DNA of 64,000 bases from Lachnospiraceae bacterium UBA3401 (GCA_002358575.1 DEPD01000024.1:6378-70377); one strand, 5' to 3'. Numbered from the stretch's first letter, positions 18,441-26,887 are shown. The notes: generated by a model from the letters alone, not told the origin. Program-made: numbers and translations.

Positions 18441-18480
18441 CGAGCAGGGAAGAAAAAAATCTTCCCTGCTCGTTTATTTT
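18441..18480 (+). terminator. Strong intrinsic terminator of prs
   Basis: Perfect 13-bp stem CGAGCAGGGAAGA (18441-18453) with TCTTCCCTGCTCG (18460-18472), then a T-rich tail. The stem starts two bases past the stop codon. Confidence 0.92.
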
Positions 18481-18533
18481 ATTTTCTATTGTTTTATTTT
18501 TTGAGTGCCCCTATCTATTATCCCCTATATTTT

Positions 18534-19247
18534 TTATACTTTCCCTACATTTTTCTGTCTCTGTATAATCTCCCTAAAATGTTCTAAATCTTCCGCAGTT
18601 GTAATCTTAAAATTACGCTCGTCCCCCGCTATCATGACCATATCCATTCCTGCCATCAATGCAGGCTCCGTTGAGCCGTTTATTGTTAATATTTTATTGG
18701 GGCACAACCGCCTGTTTGCCTCGTAGTATGCCCCTATTCTAAATGCCTCCGGCGCCTGTCCCGCATAAATTTCGCTCCGCTTTATCAGTGCGTTGATTTT
18801 CTTTCCATTTATGCTTTGATATACAGTATCCTTCATCGGAAGAACAGGCACCACTCCATCATGCCCCTGTATTGCATTTAGGCAGTCTGTTATCATCTGC
18901 GCCGAGAGTAGTGGTCTTGCTGCATCATGCACAAGCACAATATCCGAATCATCTGTATATCTTCTAATGTCCGTCAGCCCATTGTAAATCGAGAGCTGCC
19001 TGTTTACACCCGGAGCTGAAAATCCGCGGAACTTTTTATCCCCATCATATTTTTTCAGGCATTCCTGTACTGTGTCCTGCCATTGTAATACCGCCACAAT
19101 CTGTATTCCATCAATCATTTCATGGCAGGATAACTGCTCAATGCAGTAGGAAATGACAGGTCTATCAAAAACTTGTATGTACTGTTTGGGAATCTCTGTT
19201 CCAAGACGAGTTCCAGTTCCACCTGATAAGATTAATGCAAATACCAT
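18534..19247 (-). CDS. IspD/TarI-family CTP cytidylyltransferase
   Basis: A 237-residue nucleotidyltransferase transferring CMP to a polyol or sugar phosphate. N-terminal CTP loop LSGGTGTRLGTEIPKQY, VHDAARPLL and the C-terminal INGSTEPALMAGMDMVMI identify the family. IspD (isoprenoid pathway) and TarI (ribitol phosphate) are hard to separate by eye; the STEPAL motif and the neighbouring pentulose-phosphate epimerase favour a CDP-activated sugar for glycan synthesis. The start at 19247 follows AGGAGG with 7 bases; 19268 lacks such a site. It is the last gene of the minus-strand glycosylation island, convergent with prs. Confidence 0.82.
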   Translation of the reverse strand: MVFALILSGGTGTRLGTEIPKQYIQVFDRPVISYCIEQLSCHEMIDGIQIVAVLQWQDTVQECLKKYDGDKKFRGFSAPGVNRQLSIYNGLTDIRRYTDDSDIVLVHDAARPLLSAQMITDCLNAIQGHDGVVPVLPMKDTVYQSINGKKINALIKRSEIYAGQAPEAFRIGAYYEANRRLCPNKILTINGSTEPALMAGMDMVMIAGDERNFKITTAEDLEHFREIIQRQKNVGKV

Positions 19248-19326
19248 TTCTGCACCTCCTGTCCCCAAATAATTTATTATGATTCATAATATGAAAATCA
19301 TTCATAACAGCAGTTTGCAAGGATAT

Positions 19327-19451
19327 ATACTGGCAGTCGAAAAAACTGACCGCTCAGTATAATGCAATGCGCACAACCACATAAGGAAGTATGCCGCTCT
19401 GCGGCTGCGGTTGGCGCGATACTCACGACAGATTTTATCTGTCGTGAGTAT
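19327..19451 (-). repeat. Three-hairpin intergenic repeat, copy A
   Basis: Read on the minus strand it aligns over its length with the plus strand of 49371-49493. Parts: a perfect 15-bp hairpin ATACTCACGACAGAT with ATCTGTCGTGAGTAT (19419-19451, three-base loop); a cloverleaf-like block with inner stem GCCGC/GCGGC (19393-19405) and outer stem CAACCGCA/TGTGGTTG (19374-19413); and an ATACTG/CAGTAT hairpin (19327-19360). One outer pair is G-U on the minus strand but A-C on the plus strand, pointing to minus-strand RNA. It separates the epimerase gene from the cytidylyltransferase gene. Confidence 0.82.
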
Positions 19452-19460
19452 ACAAAGATT

Positions 19461-20129
19461 TTAGATATCATCACAATAATGATGAATCTCGCAGATAATA
19501 TCACTATATGGTCTGTTTTTACCAAAGAGAAGCGTTGTTCCCAGCACAAAACCGTCTATCCCCTTTGGCGCAAACTTTAAAATCTTATCTGCGCTACACG
19601 CTCCATCCCAATATACCTTAAAACCCATTTCTTTCTTTAAAAGCAGCAACTTGTCAATTTTATTTCCAACATACGGCATATACATCTGCCCTGCGTTTCC
19701 AGGATTTACAGTCATAACAAGAACCTTTTTGACAATTCGAAGCATTTCATATACTGTCTCAATGCTTGTCCCAGGATTAATTGCAATTCCCGATATCATG
19801 CCTGCGTCTATGATTTTCTGCAAAGTTGTTGATGGGTGGTATTCCGCTTCTGGATGAATGTATACTGTATCGCCCTTACGCAGGTTCTTTAAGAAAATTT
19901 CCACACGGTTATTTGGATGCTCTATCATTAAATGGACATCCAGCGGTTTTCTTGTCGCGCTTGCTATATATTTCATGTCATTGAGTGACATTGCAAAATT
20001 TGGCACAAATCTACCATCCATAATGTCAATATGAAACGAATCAATGCCCCCTTCATCTAACTCTCTTATTTCTTTCTCTAAATTACCATAGTTAGCACAC
20101 ATCAGTGATGCCATTAATTCAAAACTCAT
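19461..20129 (-). CDS. Ribulose-phosphate 3-epimerase-like TIM barrel
   Basis: A 222-residue Rpe-family enzyme. MASLMCANYGNLEKEI, the metal-site FHIDIMDGRFVPNFAMS, DVHLMI and MTVNPGNAGQMYMP keep the catalytic Asp and His residues. In a glycan island and one gene from a cytidylyltransferase it probably supplies a pentulose or related ketose phosphate for sugar activation and is not the housekeeping pentose-pathway enzyme; that is inference. The start at 20129 follows GGGAG by 10 bases; an upstream ATG at 20183 overlaps the glycosyltransferase gene and has no such site. Confidence 0.83.
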   Translation of the reverse strand: MSFELMASLMCANYGNLEKEIRELDEGGIDSFHIDIMDGRFVPNFAMSLNDMKYIASATRKPLDVHLMIEHPNNRVEIFLKNLRKGDTVYIHPEAEYHPSTTLQKIIDAGMISGIAINPGTSIETVYEMLRIVKKVLVMTVNPGNAGQMYMPYVGNKIDKLLLLKKEMGFKVYWDGACSADKILKFAPKGIDGFVLGTTLLFGKNRPYSDIICEIHHYCDDI

Positions 20130-20179
20130 ATATTTGTATCTCCCATAATGCCTCTCTATTTTCAAGCAACTATAAATAC

Positions 20180-21298
20180 TCATTGGTTATTAATACATTT
20201 TTGATATATCCTGTCATATTCATTTGCCGTATTTATATTGTCTTTTCTCATTTTCTCATCCAGCCAACCACCATTAAATCTATGGATTGTGTATGTATTT
20301 TTTGTCCGAACCGTCTGTCCTGACATATAATCATATGGATGAAAATAATCAAATGCATAAATATTCATATCCATAATATTCTGCGTTGTTCCATTTATTT
20401 GATATCCATTCCCAATAGCGATATTGGTATCATAAAATCCACAAGTATTCCTATTTTTGCTTCCATCCATATTATAAAATGAAATCTTCTTTCTTCCATC
20501 AAGAAATTTTCTAATCGCCCTATGTCCCTTAATCGCGCCGCTGCATCCGCCAAAATTAATTGTCTGCCATTTTTCCACACCACAAAATGCCTGCTGATAA
20601 AGCATATCATCTAAGCTTTTAGCAACCTCCACATCCGTATCCATATAAATACCGCCATATTGGTATAAAATATCCAGCCTCGCATAGTCTGGCACAAAAC
20701 CATACGCTCCCGCGTCATACGCCTGTTTCATATAATCATTTTTTGATATGTCATAGTTTGATTCGTCCCATCGTATAATTTCATAATCAGAGCAATACTT
20801 TTTCCAACTGTCAATACATTTTTGAAGATTATCTGGAATTGTTTTTTTTCCAAACCATATATAATGAATTTTTTTTGGTATCATAGGCTCTTGTGTTAAA
20901 ACAGGTATTCCCTCAGAAGCTTTGCTGCAAAAATTATGAATACACATCATTGGCATGATATAGCAGACCATATTACCAGTACAAGACATATTCTCTAATT
21001 GTTTCAGCACTTCCACATACCTGCTGATTGCTATTATAATAGCCGTATTTTTTCCAACCTGATTTAATTTATCAACAGACGCAATATTTATAATTTTATT
21101 TCGTACCTTAACGCTTTGTCCCTGTTCTCTGCAATAATTATCTACATAGAATAATACACGATTTAATAAATTATATTGCCATAAAATTTCTGGAACGGTA
21201 ACAGTGCCAATAACACCTGCTCCAAATATGACAATTGACATATTCTGGTTTATGACTTCCTTATTCATCTGCTCAAATGATGTACATTTCAATATCAT
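20180..21298 (-). CDS. GT32-type glycosyltransferase fused to an N-terminal Rossmann-like module
   Basis: A 372-residue cytosolic glycosyltransferase. Residues about 20-115 look like a nucleotide-binding Rossmann module (IVIFGAGVIGTVTVPEIL, then FYVDN). From about 140 comes the sugar-transferase domain with DXD motif: IHYIWFGKKTIP, SWKKYCSDYEIIRWDE and YGGIYMDTDVEV. This resembles the Och1-like Gly_transf_sug family. The start overlaps the stop of the upstream 2-epimerase gene by ATGA, so the two are translationally coupled. Donor and acceptor are unknown. Confidence 0.85.
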   Translation of the reverse strand: MILKCTSFEQMNKEVINQNMSIVIFGAGVIGTVTVPEILWQYNLLNRVLFYVDNYCREQGQSVKVRNKIINIASVDKLNQVGKNTAIIIAISRYVEVLKQLENMSCTGNMVCYIMPMMCIHNFCSKASEGIPVLTQEPMIPKKIHYIWFGKKTIPDNLQKCIDSWKKYCSDYEIIRWDESNYDISKNDYMKQAYDAGAYGFVPDYARLDILYQYGGIYMDTDVEVAKSLDDMLYQQAFCGVEKWQTINFGGCSGAIKGHRAIRKFLDGRKKISFYNMDGSKNRNTCGFYDTNIAIGNGYQINGTTQNIMDMNIYAFDYFHPYDYMSGQTVRTKNTYTIHRFNGGWLDEKMRKDNINTANEYDRIYQKCINNQ

Positions 21299-22398
21299 AA
21301 TGTTCCTCTCTGATTTTTGCCAAATATAAGGTCACACATTTTCTTTGCAGCATTTCCGTTTCCATATAAAGAATCATTAAATTCTTCATCAATATCTGAT
21401 CTTCTAACAGCCTCAAGAATACAACCCGCGTCAATTGTACAAAGTATATTATGATTTCCCTCAAGAGTTTCTACCCATTCTGTTTGATTTCGCAAAGTAA
21501 TAACATTTTTATGCATAATATATGCTTCTTTTTGTAAGCCTCCTGAATCAGTCACCACCTTCACTGCATTTTTTGTAAAATAAAGCATTTCCAAATATCC
21601 CAATGGTTCCACAAAACATACATTAGAATAATTATTTTTTTCCATCAAACAATTTATAAATTTCATAATTCTTGGATGAACAGGAAAGATTACAGGAAAT
21701 TCAAACGCCTCAAATGCTTTTAAGACTTCACTAAGTTTATCTTCATTTTCTGTATTTTCTGCCCGATGCACAGTGGCAATATACCATCTCTCTAACGGCT
21801 TATTCCATTGGAATAAAAAAGAAAGTTTGTCTATAAATTCATTGTGTGGAACACTTGTTATTTTCTTTAAATAAAAAAGAACTGCATCACACATTACATC
21901 ACCAATTTGATAAACATGATTTATAATATTTTCATTCTTCAAATGATTAACTGCTGCCTGTGTCGGGCAGAACAAATATTCTGAAATATGATCGGTCAAT
22001 ATCCTATTTTGTTCTTCTGGCATCGCCATGTTAAACGAACGCAAACCTGCCTCCACATGGATTACAGGAATCAATATTTTAGACGCTGCCAATGCTCCTG
22101 CCAAAGTGGAATTTGTATCCCCATACACTAGAACAAAATCAGGTTTCTCTTTTAAATAAATCGCTTCCAATCCGATTAACATTTCCGCTGTCTGCTTTGC
22201 ATGTGTTCCAGAACCAACTCCCAAATGATAATCCGGTTTTGGAATATCCAGCTCGTCAAAAAATACATTGGACATATTGCTGTCATAATGCTGCCCTGTA
22301 TGAACTAATATCTCTGTTGCATATTTTCTAATGACGCGTGAGACTGCCGCTGCCTTTATAAACTGAGGTCTTGCGCCTACTATCGATATTACTTTCAT
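21295..22398 (-). CDS. wbpI: Non-hydrolysing UDP-sugar 2-epimerase, WbpI-like
   Basis: A 367-residue epimerase of the WecB/WbpI family. The opening IVGARPQFIKAAAVSRVI (not GTRPEAIK as in WecB), HTGQHYDSNMS, HVEAGLRSFN and DHISEYLFCPTQ place it nearer WbpI, the UDP-2,3-diacetamido-GlcA 2-epimerase. That fits the presence of wbpB, wbpE, wbpD and wbpG-hisH-hisF in the same island. Its likely product is the manno-configured diamino uronate. UDP-GlcNAc/ManNAc epimerase remains possible. Ribosome site GAGGAGG; downstream gene overlaps by 4 bases. Confidence 0.85.
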   Translation of the reverse strand: MKVISIVGARPQFIKAAAVSRVIRKYATEILVHTGQHYDSNMSNVFFDELDIPKPDYHLGVGSGTHAKQTAEMLIGLEAIYLKEKPDFVLVYGDTNSTLAGALAASKILIPVIHVEAGLRSFNMAMPEEQNRILTDHISEYLFCPTQAAVNHLKNENIINHVYQIGDVMCDAVLFYLKKITSVPHNEFIDKLSFLFQWNKPLERWYIATVHRAENTENEDKLSEVLKAFEAFEFPVIFPVHPRIMKFINCLMEKNNYSNVCFVEPLGYLEMLYFTKNAVKVVTDSGGLQKEAYIMHKNVITLRNQTEWVETLEGNHNILCTIDAGCILEAVRRSDIDEEFNDSLYGNGNAAKKMCDLIFGKNQRGTL

Positions 22399-22425
22399 GT
22401 GTGATCTTCCTCCTCAACAGCGTAA

Positions 22426-23589
22426 TTATAAAAATTCTTTCAATATATAGTGATAAATATTATTGGAATCATGAATCTTTTCTCCAAATCTGTCAAACCT
22501 TCTTTGAAGCTTATGGATATAAATGCCTTCCATGTATTTGTGATATACCTTCGGTGTATATGTTTCATGCATATGATAAGAAAGGGAATCAAAATTCTTA
22601 ATATTACTAATCCCTGCGCTCTTTATAGGCAGCCTGTCATATTTTTCCTGTATGTCCGGATATTTGTTCCTTACAATATCAAGAAGATATGTTATCAACA
22701 AATAATATTTTGTATACGCATAATTCTCGTAGTAATAAAAAAATCCCTCCATTAAAAATTGGTAAAACTTCTGGCCTGGTCTGCCACCCATAAATGGCAG
22801 GCAGTACCGAAATTCCCTTATCGTAAACACATCATAATCCCAAAACTCCAGCAGCAGCGGTTCTGTTAAAAGAATTGTGGAATCCAGCCAAATACCTCCA
22901 TATTTATATAAAAGGCTGGCTCGAATTACATCCGAAAAAGTCGTGAGCGTTACCCTTCCATCCTCCACCTTATCAAGCAGCCACTGTGGAAAATCCACAT
23001 AATTACGATAATTATCCTGTGTGATAATAATCAGTTCTATTTCTTTTGGAAGATATCTTTTCTGACTGTTTATACATGCTTTAATAAGATCTGGTGCTCC
23101 TTCCATACCCTGCCACCAACAACTCCAGGCATATTTTTTCCCGCTATAAACAGGCTCGTTTAAACCTGTAACGTTATTTGGAAAACCATCTGTAAATCCC
23201 GCCATCATACGATAAATATCGTTGTATATATACTTATAATTCACGATTTCATGCTTTAGTTGTTCCGTGATTCTGATAGTTTGGAATCCATCTTCCTCTA
23301 GTTTTTTGGATATATCTGGGATATAATCCTCAGCTAATGCAAGGAAAATCTTCTCTCTCGGTTTTAAATTCTCTTTTCTATACATGCGCACAGGAATATT
23401 CTCAACAGCTTCTGGATTCCCTGCCATATCTGTCACTAAAATTTCCTTTATATAGCCGGAAGCATATCCTAATATTTTAAGCATTTCAATAAACAGCCGC
23501 AGTGTATAACTTGCACCATATACTTTTATGCCTTTATTTTCTGATAAAAACTCTAACAGTTTATCCCTAGTATCAATTATATACATCAT
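22426..23589 (-). CDS. Capsular-polysaccharide-type glycosyltransferase with N-terminal nucleotide-binding-like module
   Basis: A 387-residue protein. The C-terminal two thirds are a Caps_synth-type sugar transferase: KYAWSCWWQGMEGAPDLIK, SQKRYLPKEIELIIITQDN and a DXD-like YGGIWLDSTIL. The first 110 residues hold a shortened Rossmann-like stretch (GIKVYGASYTLRLFIEML). The ATG at 23589 is favoured over 23616 because AGAGGA precedes it. It stands between the FkbM methyltransferase gene and wbpI, all on the minus strand. No membrane segment is seen, so it should act in the cytosol. Confidence 0.82.
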   Translation of the reverse strand: MMYIIDTRDKLLEFLSENKGIKVYGASYTLRLFIEMLKILGYASGYIKEILVTDMAGNPEAVENIPVRMYRKENLKPREKIFLALAEDYIPDISKKLEEDGFQTIRITEQLKHEIVNYKYIYNDIYRMMAGFTDGFPNNVTGLNEPVYSGKKYAWSCWWQGMEGAPDLIKACINSQKRYLPKEIELIIITQDNYRNYVDFPQWLLDKVEDGRVTLTTFSDVIRASLLYKYGGIWLDSTILLTEPLLLEFWDYDVFTIREFRYCLPFMGGRPGQKFYQFLMEGFFYYYENYAYTKYYLLITYLLDIVRNKYPDIQEKYDRLPIKSAGISNIKNFDSLSYHMHETYTPKVYHKYMEGIYIHKLQRRFDRFGEKIHDSNNIYHYILKEFL

Positions 23590-23649
23590 ATTTAAACTTT
23601 CCTCTATGAACAGCAATTCATGCAGTTCCTACTATATCAATGAAAAATT

Positions 23650-24723
23650 TCATACTGCGTACAACACTGTCTCCACGCTGGCATTACTATAGTGACGAAT
23701 ATAAAGTTTATATTGCGGAACCAATTCTTTTATGTATGCTGGAATTTCCATTAAATCTTCCTTTTTATGATAAAGAGAAATTGCCAGCCTCGGCTTGTAC
23801 ATTTTTAGAATTTCCCTGCTTCCCTTCAATGCTTCCAACTCTGCTCCTTCTATATCCATCTTAATAAATGTAACTGGACCAGAAATGCAGTTATCCAAAG
23901 CAACCGTTTTAATCGACGTTCCTGTCTGTTCTGTCGATATCCGGCTCGCCGCATTTCCTGCCTCTGTAAAATACAGCAGCGTGTCCTCACTCCACAACCC
24001 TGCATTATATAGCTGAATATCTGCATCTGGCATATTTTTCAGCATATTTTTACATTTCTCATATGACATACTATCCGGCTCAAAGGCATGAATTTTATAA
24101 CGCTGGATACTGCTTTTCTGGCACTCTTCTATAAATCGCAAGCTCGTCTCCAAATTTAAAACACCAGCATCCACAAACACCTCATTCTCATGAAGCTTAA
24201 TGAGATCTGGCGCAAAATATAATTTGTATTCCAGCACAGTCGCACTAAAATCCTTATAGTGCAGCAAAATTTCTTCTCTGGCACCTAATTCCAACAATTG
24301 TTTGTGGATTGCATCTACAATCTCTTGCTTAAAGGGAGTAATCACTACTGCATCTACTTCTTTAAAATCGATTTCTAAAGGATTCCTTACCTCCAGTCCT
24401 TCTACCCGGGTTCCCCACTTATCCCTTGCATTGTCCGCATAGCATGCAGGCATAATACCACGGGTTTTCAGAGACCGCGCAATACCCTTTCCATTCATGC
24501 CGCTTCCAAAAATGACGATATTACGCTTATCCTCCAATCGTTTTGGCAATTCCCCCTCCATACCGGGATAATAAGGTTTATTTCGAAGCTCCGGCAGATA
24601 CCGCGCGACAATCTCCCTTATAGCATTGAAATCGCCTGTTTCGTTATATTCCACTCGCTTTTGATATATAAATTTAGACTGCTCATCTTCAAGATACGAT
24701 AAAATTTTATCTGTACTTTTCAT
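23650..24723 (-). CDS. FkbM-family methyltransferase with N-terminal Rossmann-like module
   Basis: A 357-residue protein in two parts. Residues about 66-160: RNIVIFGSGMNGKGIARSL, then ADNARDKWGTRVEGLEV, the Rossmann-like module seen in several island genes. Residues about 185-357: FkbM SAM-dependent methyltransferase, with EVFVDAGVLNLETSLRF (SAM site), HAFEPDS and VTFIKMDIEGAELEAL. FkbM enzymes O-methylate sugars or polyols. Ribosome site GAGGAG. Upstream lies a terminator on the same strand, so a promoter must lie within about 90 bases, but I could not pick one. Confidence 0.87.
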   Translation of the reverse strand: MKSTDKILSYLEDEQSKFIYQKRVEYNETGDFNAIREIVARYLPELRNKPYYPGMEGELPKRLEDKRNIVIFGSGMNGKGIARSLKTRGIMPACYADNARDKWGTRVEGLEVRNPLEIDFKEVDAVVITPFKQEIVDAIHKQLLELGAREEILLHYKDFSATVLEYKLYFAPDLIKLHENEVFVDAGVLNLETSLRFIEECQKSSIQRYKIHAFEPDSMSYEKCKNMLKNMPDADIQLYNAGLWSEDTLLYFTEAGNAASRISTEQTGTSIKTVALDNCISGPVTFIKMDIEGAELEALKGSREILKMYKPRLAISLYHKKEDLMEIPAYIKELVPQYKLYIRHYSNASVETVLYAV

Positions 24724-24810
24724 ACTGGCTGCTCCTCAACATCATTTTTGCCTCCATACTCTGCCTAGAACTGTTATCATCAGGCAGATATGTTTTTTAT
24801 CTCCGTGCAT

Positions 24811-24860
24811 AAAAAAGATGTAAAATACTCCATTGTTTTGACAATCTCATATTTTACATC
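24811..24860 (-). terminator. Intrinsic terminator after the retropepsin gene
   Basis: Minus strand: GATGTAAAATA (850-860) pairs with TATTTTACATC (817-827), 11 bp, then six Ts. The distal arm is part of the inverted repeat at 24838-24862. Confidence 0.82.
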
Positions 24861-24862
24861 AA
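24838..24862 (-). repeat. Inverted repeat, left end of the retropepsin unit
   Basis: 25 bases that match 25683-25707 in opposite orientation at 24 of 25 positions (core GATGTAAAATATGA). The two copies bracket the retropepsin genes, their promoter and their terminator. Confidence 0.75.
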
Positions 24863-24889
24863 TACTTATTTTTCTTATTCAATTATAAT

Positions 24890-25315
24890 TTATGTCATTA
24901 AAAGTTTAAAATGACTGTTATAATCATCACTGTCTTTACAGAAATAGATCTTTTTGTTATATGGATTTGCGGTAAAAATAATCTGTTGTAAAATATCCAT
25001 TCCCAAAACAGTATCTGTAATCCTCTCATCAAAAGTGATCCACAAACTCTGCTCTCCTAAATCAATATTTCCAATCGTGAATTGATTTAAAGAATATTTG
25101 TAAAATTTGACTGGTAACCCTTTGACAAAACCTCCAATCAGCTTTATCTCATTATTCAACAAATTCTCTTCACGTATATCCCAATCAATTAGTGTGTAAT
25201 GACAGCAGGTAAATTTTGCTCCTGTATCAACAATAAACTTTGCAGAACGAATTTTATTTGAAACCGCAATACACTGAATCTGAAATCTATTGTCCCTTAT
25301 ACTCGTACTGTATAC
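24890..25315 (-). pseudogene. Retropepsin-like aspartic protease domain, out of frame with its N-terminal part
   Basis: An open frame of 141 residues that carries the aspartic-protease signature FIVDTGAKFTCC and, further on, VLGMDILQQI, the two flaps of a single-domain (retroviral-type) protease. No ATG, GTG or TTG lies upstream of the DTG motif before the frame-closing TAG, so it cannot start on its own except at a rare codon; the first usable start (TTG at 25162) would omit the active site. The preceding ORF (25287-25559) ends in the overlapping frame at AAGGGACAATAG; removing one G would fuse both into a single protein of about 220 residues. So this is either a frameshifted pseudogene, a programmed +1 shift, or a sequencing error. 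Confidence 0.75.
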
Positions 25316-25559
25316 CTACTGCACCTCCATTATTATAACTTCCACCAAGAACGCATATCTTTCCCTCATGTTCCAACCGCTCCCTCTCTCTGATAAGATC
25401 CATGTAGGAATCGTCTGATGTACTGACACAATACAGATATCCGTCGTTATCCGCTATCTTATCATAGCTATCTATTATAATAAGATATTTATAGTCTTTA
25501 TATCGCTTTTCAATTTCATCATCTGATTTTAATTCTTTCTCATCCAATATCTTCAGCAT
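25287..25559 (-). CDS. N-terminal part of the split retropepsin gene (90 residues)
   Basis: A 90-residue ORF with a GGGAG ribosome site and a perfect promoter upstream, so it is likely expressed. The sequence (charged start, YLIIIDSYDKIADNDG, then VLGGSYNNGGAVGIQYEYKG) matches no family I can name with confidence; it resembles short domains that precede bacterial retropepsins. Its last residues overlap the protease frame by about 29 bases. It should be read with the next entry as one gene. Its own function without the protease is unknown. Confidence 0.65.
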   Translation of the reverse strand: MLKILDEKELKSDDEIEKRYKDYKYLIIIDSYDKIADNDGYLYCVSTSDDSYMDLIRERERLEHEGKICVLGGSYNNGGAVGIQYEYKGQ

Positions 25560-25609
25560 AATATTTAACTCCCTGTTTTTATTTATATAATAGCTACAGC
25601 TACATTGAA

Positions 25610-25638
25610 ATTATACAACATGTAAAACTACATGTCAA
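25610..25638 (-). promoter_or_regulatory. Consensus SigA promoter with palindromic operator
   Basis: Minus strand TTGACA (25633-25638), exactly 17 bases, TATAAT (25610-25615). Between and overlapping lies the inverted repeat ACATGTA-N4-TACATGT (25618-25635), placed where a repressor would block RNA polymerase. Confidence 0.82.
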
Positions 25639-25682
25639 GGTAATACAGAACGTATTTTCGAAAAATGTGTTTTGTATTTTGT

Positions 25683-25707
25683 TTGATGTAAAATATGAAA
25701 TTGTCAA
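25683..25707 (+). repeat. Inverted repeat, right end of the retropepsin unit
   Basis: Partner of 24838-24862 (24 of 25 bases). It is also a direct repeat of 26888-26911, which lies beyond the Rpn gene. Confidence 0.75.
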
Positions 25708-25712
25708 GGTAC

Positions 25713-25760
25713 AAAAAAACTGATATAAGCTTCTGTCATTGACATTCATACTTATATCAG
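25713..25760 (-). terminator. Intrinsic terminator after the Rpn gene
   Basis: Perfect 10-bp minus-strand stem CTGATATAAG with CTTATATCAG (25720-25729 and 25751-25760) followed by seven Ts. Lying after 25786, it supports the idea that the gene once ended there. Confidence 0.85.
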
Positions 25761-25785
25761 AATCCTTATTCCTCGTTATTCTATT

Positions 25786-25863
25786 TTAAACCGTCAACCT
25801 ATCCTGTACTGCAAACCTTTCATAATAATATACTGCCTTTTCTTCGGAAAGCCCGAACCTGCA
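25786..25863 (-). pseudogene. C-terminal tail of the Rpn nuclease gene, beyond a premature stop
   Basis: Directly after the TAA at 25864-25866 the same frame continues for 25 codons: CRFGLSEEKAVYYYERF and on to VQDRLTV, then TAA. A tail of the form RFGLSEEEAxxYYERF is the usual C-terminus of this nuclease family, so the TAA is a nonsense change in a once longer gene. Confidence 0.78.
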
Positions 25864-26790
25864 TTAAAGCTTTTCAATCACCTGTTCCTTTGGAATGCCT
25901 TCCTCCTCATTATCCAAAACAAATGCCTCAATTCCCGTTCGAATTCCGGTTTGAATTCCCGAATCAAATGTAATCTGCCCGATCCCCATCACTTTCTTCA
26001 CCTCCTGTTTTAATTCCTCATTCTCGGAAAAATCAATATACTCCGACACAACATCCATAAATCTGTCATTATGCAGATACATGATCGTATTCAAAAACCG
26101 TAGTAAGTCATAACCTTCATTAGCCTTATTCCCATTATACTCTTTTTTCCCAAGTTTGATAATAGCCAAAGTCAACAAATCATAATTTTCTTTCTCTATG
26201 GCACAGCCTCCAATATTTTTTATATTTGTCATTTCATAAAATGAAACGCTGTTTTGTTCATTTTTAGGCACGTCTTCCAAACAGATCCAAATACTGTAAC
26301 ATTTCTCTAACTGCCCATAGTCCGTATTTTCCGTAATCAGTGACAACTGCGACGAAAGTTCTCTTGCAAGATAATACATTCCCCGTTTTTCAACCGGATA
26401 CCCCGGACGATATGACTTCTGCGGTTCAACGTCTATATGCAGCTTAATTACGATATTTTCTTTTGACAGCTTTGGATTTTTTGCTTTCAGCCTGATGTCA
26501 AACCTTGAAACCTTTTCATTTAACAAGGCAAATTCCTGACTGCCGCCCTCTATCTGTGAATTTGTCCTCTCCTGTGATACTTCCCTGTCCGTTTCGATGG
26601 AATCTGATTCTATGAAATCAATAATCTCTTCTCTGCTGTAACCACTGTATTCTGCCACCATCTCCTTTAGAATCACCGCCAAAATTTCCTTATTGCTCAA
26701 CAACGTCTTACATTCCGCATCAAGTCCTTCAATGTTGGCAGTTAACTGCATACTGTTCAATATATCAATGCTTCCATTAATAATGTCCAT
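25864..26790 (-). CDS. Rpn / PD-(D/E)XK-family nuclease (putative transposase family), C-terminally truncated
   Basis: A 308-residue protein of the recombination-promoting nuclease family abundant in Lachnospiraceae. Visible features: FDIRLKAKN followed by IVIKLHIDVEPQKSYRPGYP with the D...ExQ-like core (here DVEPQ), then KRGMYYLAREL and CYSIWICLEDVP. The protein stops 25 residues early (see the tail entry). The start at 26790 follows AAAGGAG; the longer form from 26850 would begin inside the operator. The family mobilises DNA by RecA-independent recombination in E. coli; its role here is unknown. Confidence 0.82.
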   Translation of the reverse strand: MDIINGSIDILNSMQLTANIEGLDAECKTLLSNKEILAVILKEMVAEYSGYSREEIIDFIESDSIETDREVSQERTNSQIEGGSQEFALLNEKVSRFDIRLKAKNPKLSKENIVIKLHIDVEPQKSYRPGYPVEKRGMYYLARELSSQLSLITENTDYGQLEKCYSIWICLEDVPKNEQNSVSFYEMTNIKNIGGCAIEKENYDLLTLAIIKLGKKEYNGNKANEGYDLLRFLNTIMYLHNDRFMDVVSEYIDFSENEELKQEVKKVMGIGQITFDSGIQTGIRTGIEAFVLDNEEEGIPKEQVIEKL

Positions 26791-26806
26791 GTGTTCTCCT
26801 TTGCAA

Positions 26807-26850
26807 ATATATGTTTGCTTTATTATATATTGCAAACATATATTCGTCAA
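26807..26850 (-). promoter_or_regulatory. Promoter of the Rpn gene with 12-bp inverted repeat
   Basis: Minus strand TTGACG (26845-26850), 17 bases, TATAAT (26822-26827). A perfect inverted repeat, ATATATGTTTGC (26832-26843) and GCAAACATATAT (26807-26818), encloses the -10 box and looks like a repressor operator. Confidence 0.82.
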
Positions 26851-26887
26851 GTTTATATGAACATATGATTAAAATCCATTAAGAATT

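Noticed and set aside
18534..19247. A confident call of IspD (isoprenoid pathway)
   Set aside because: Sequence motifs and glycan context fit TarI-like use equally or better; kept as a family-level call.
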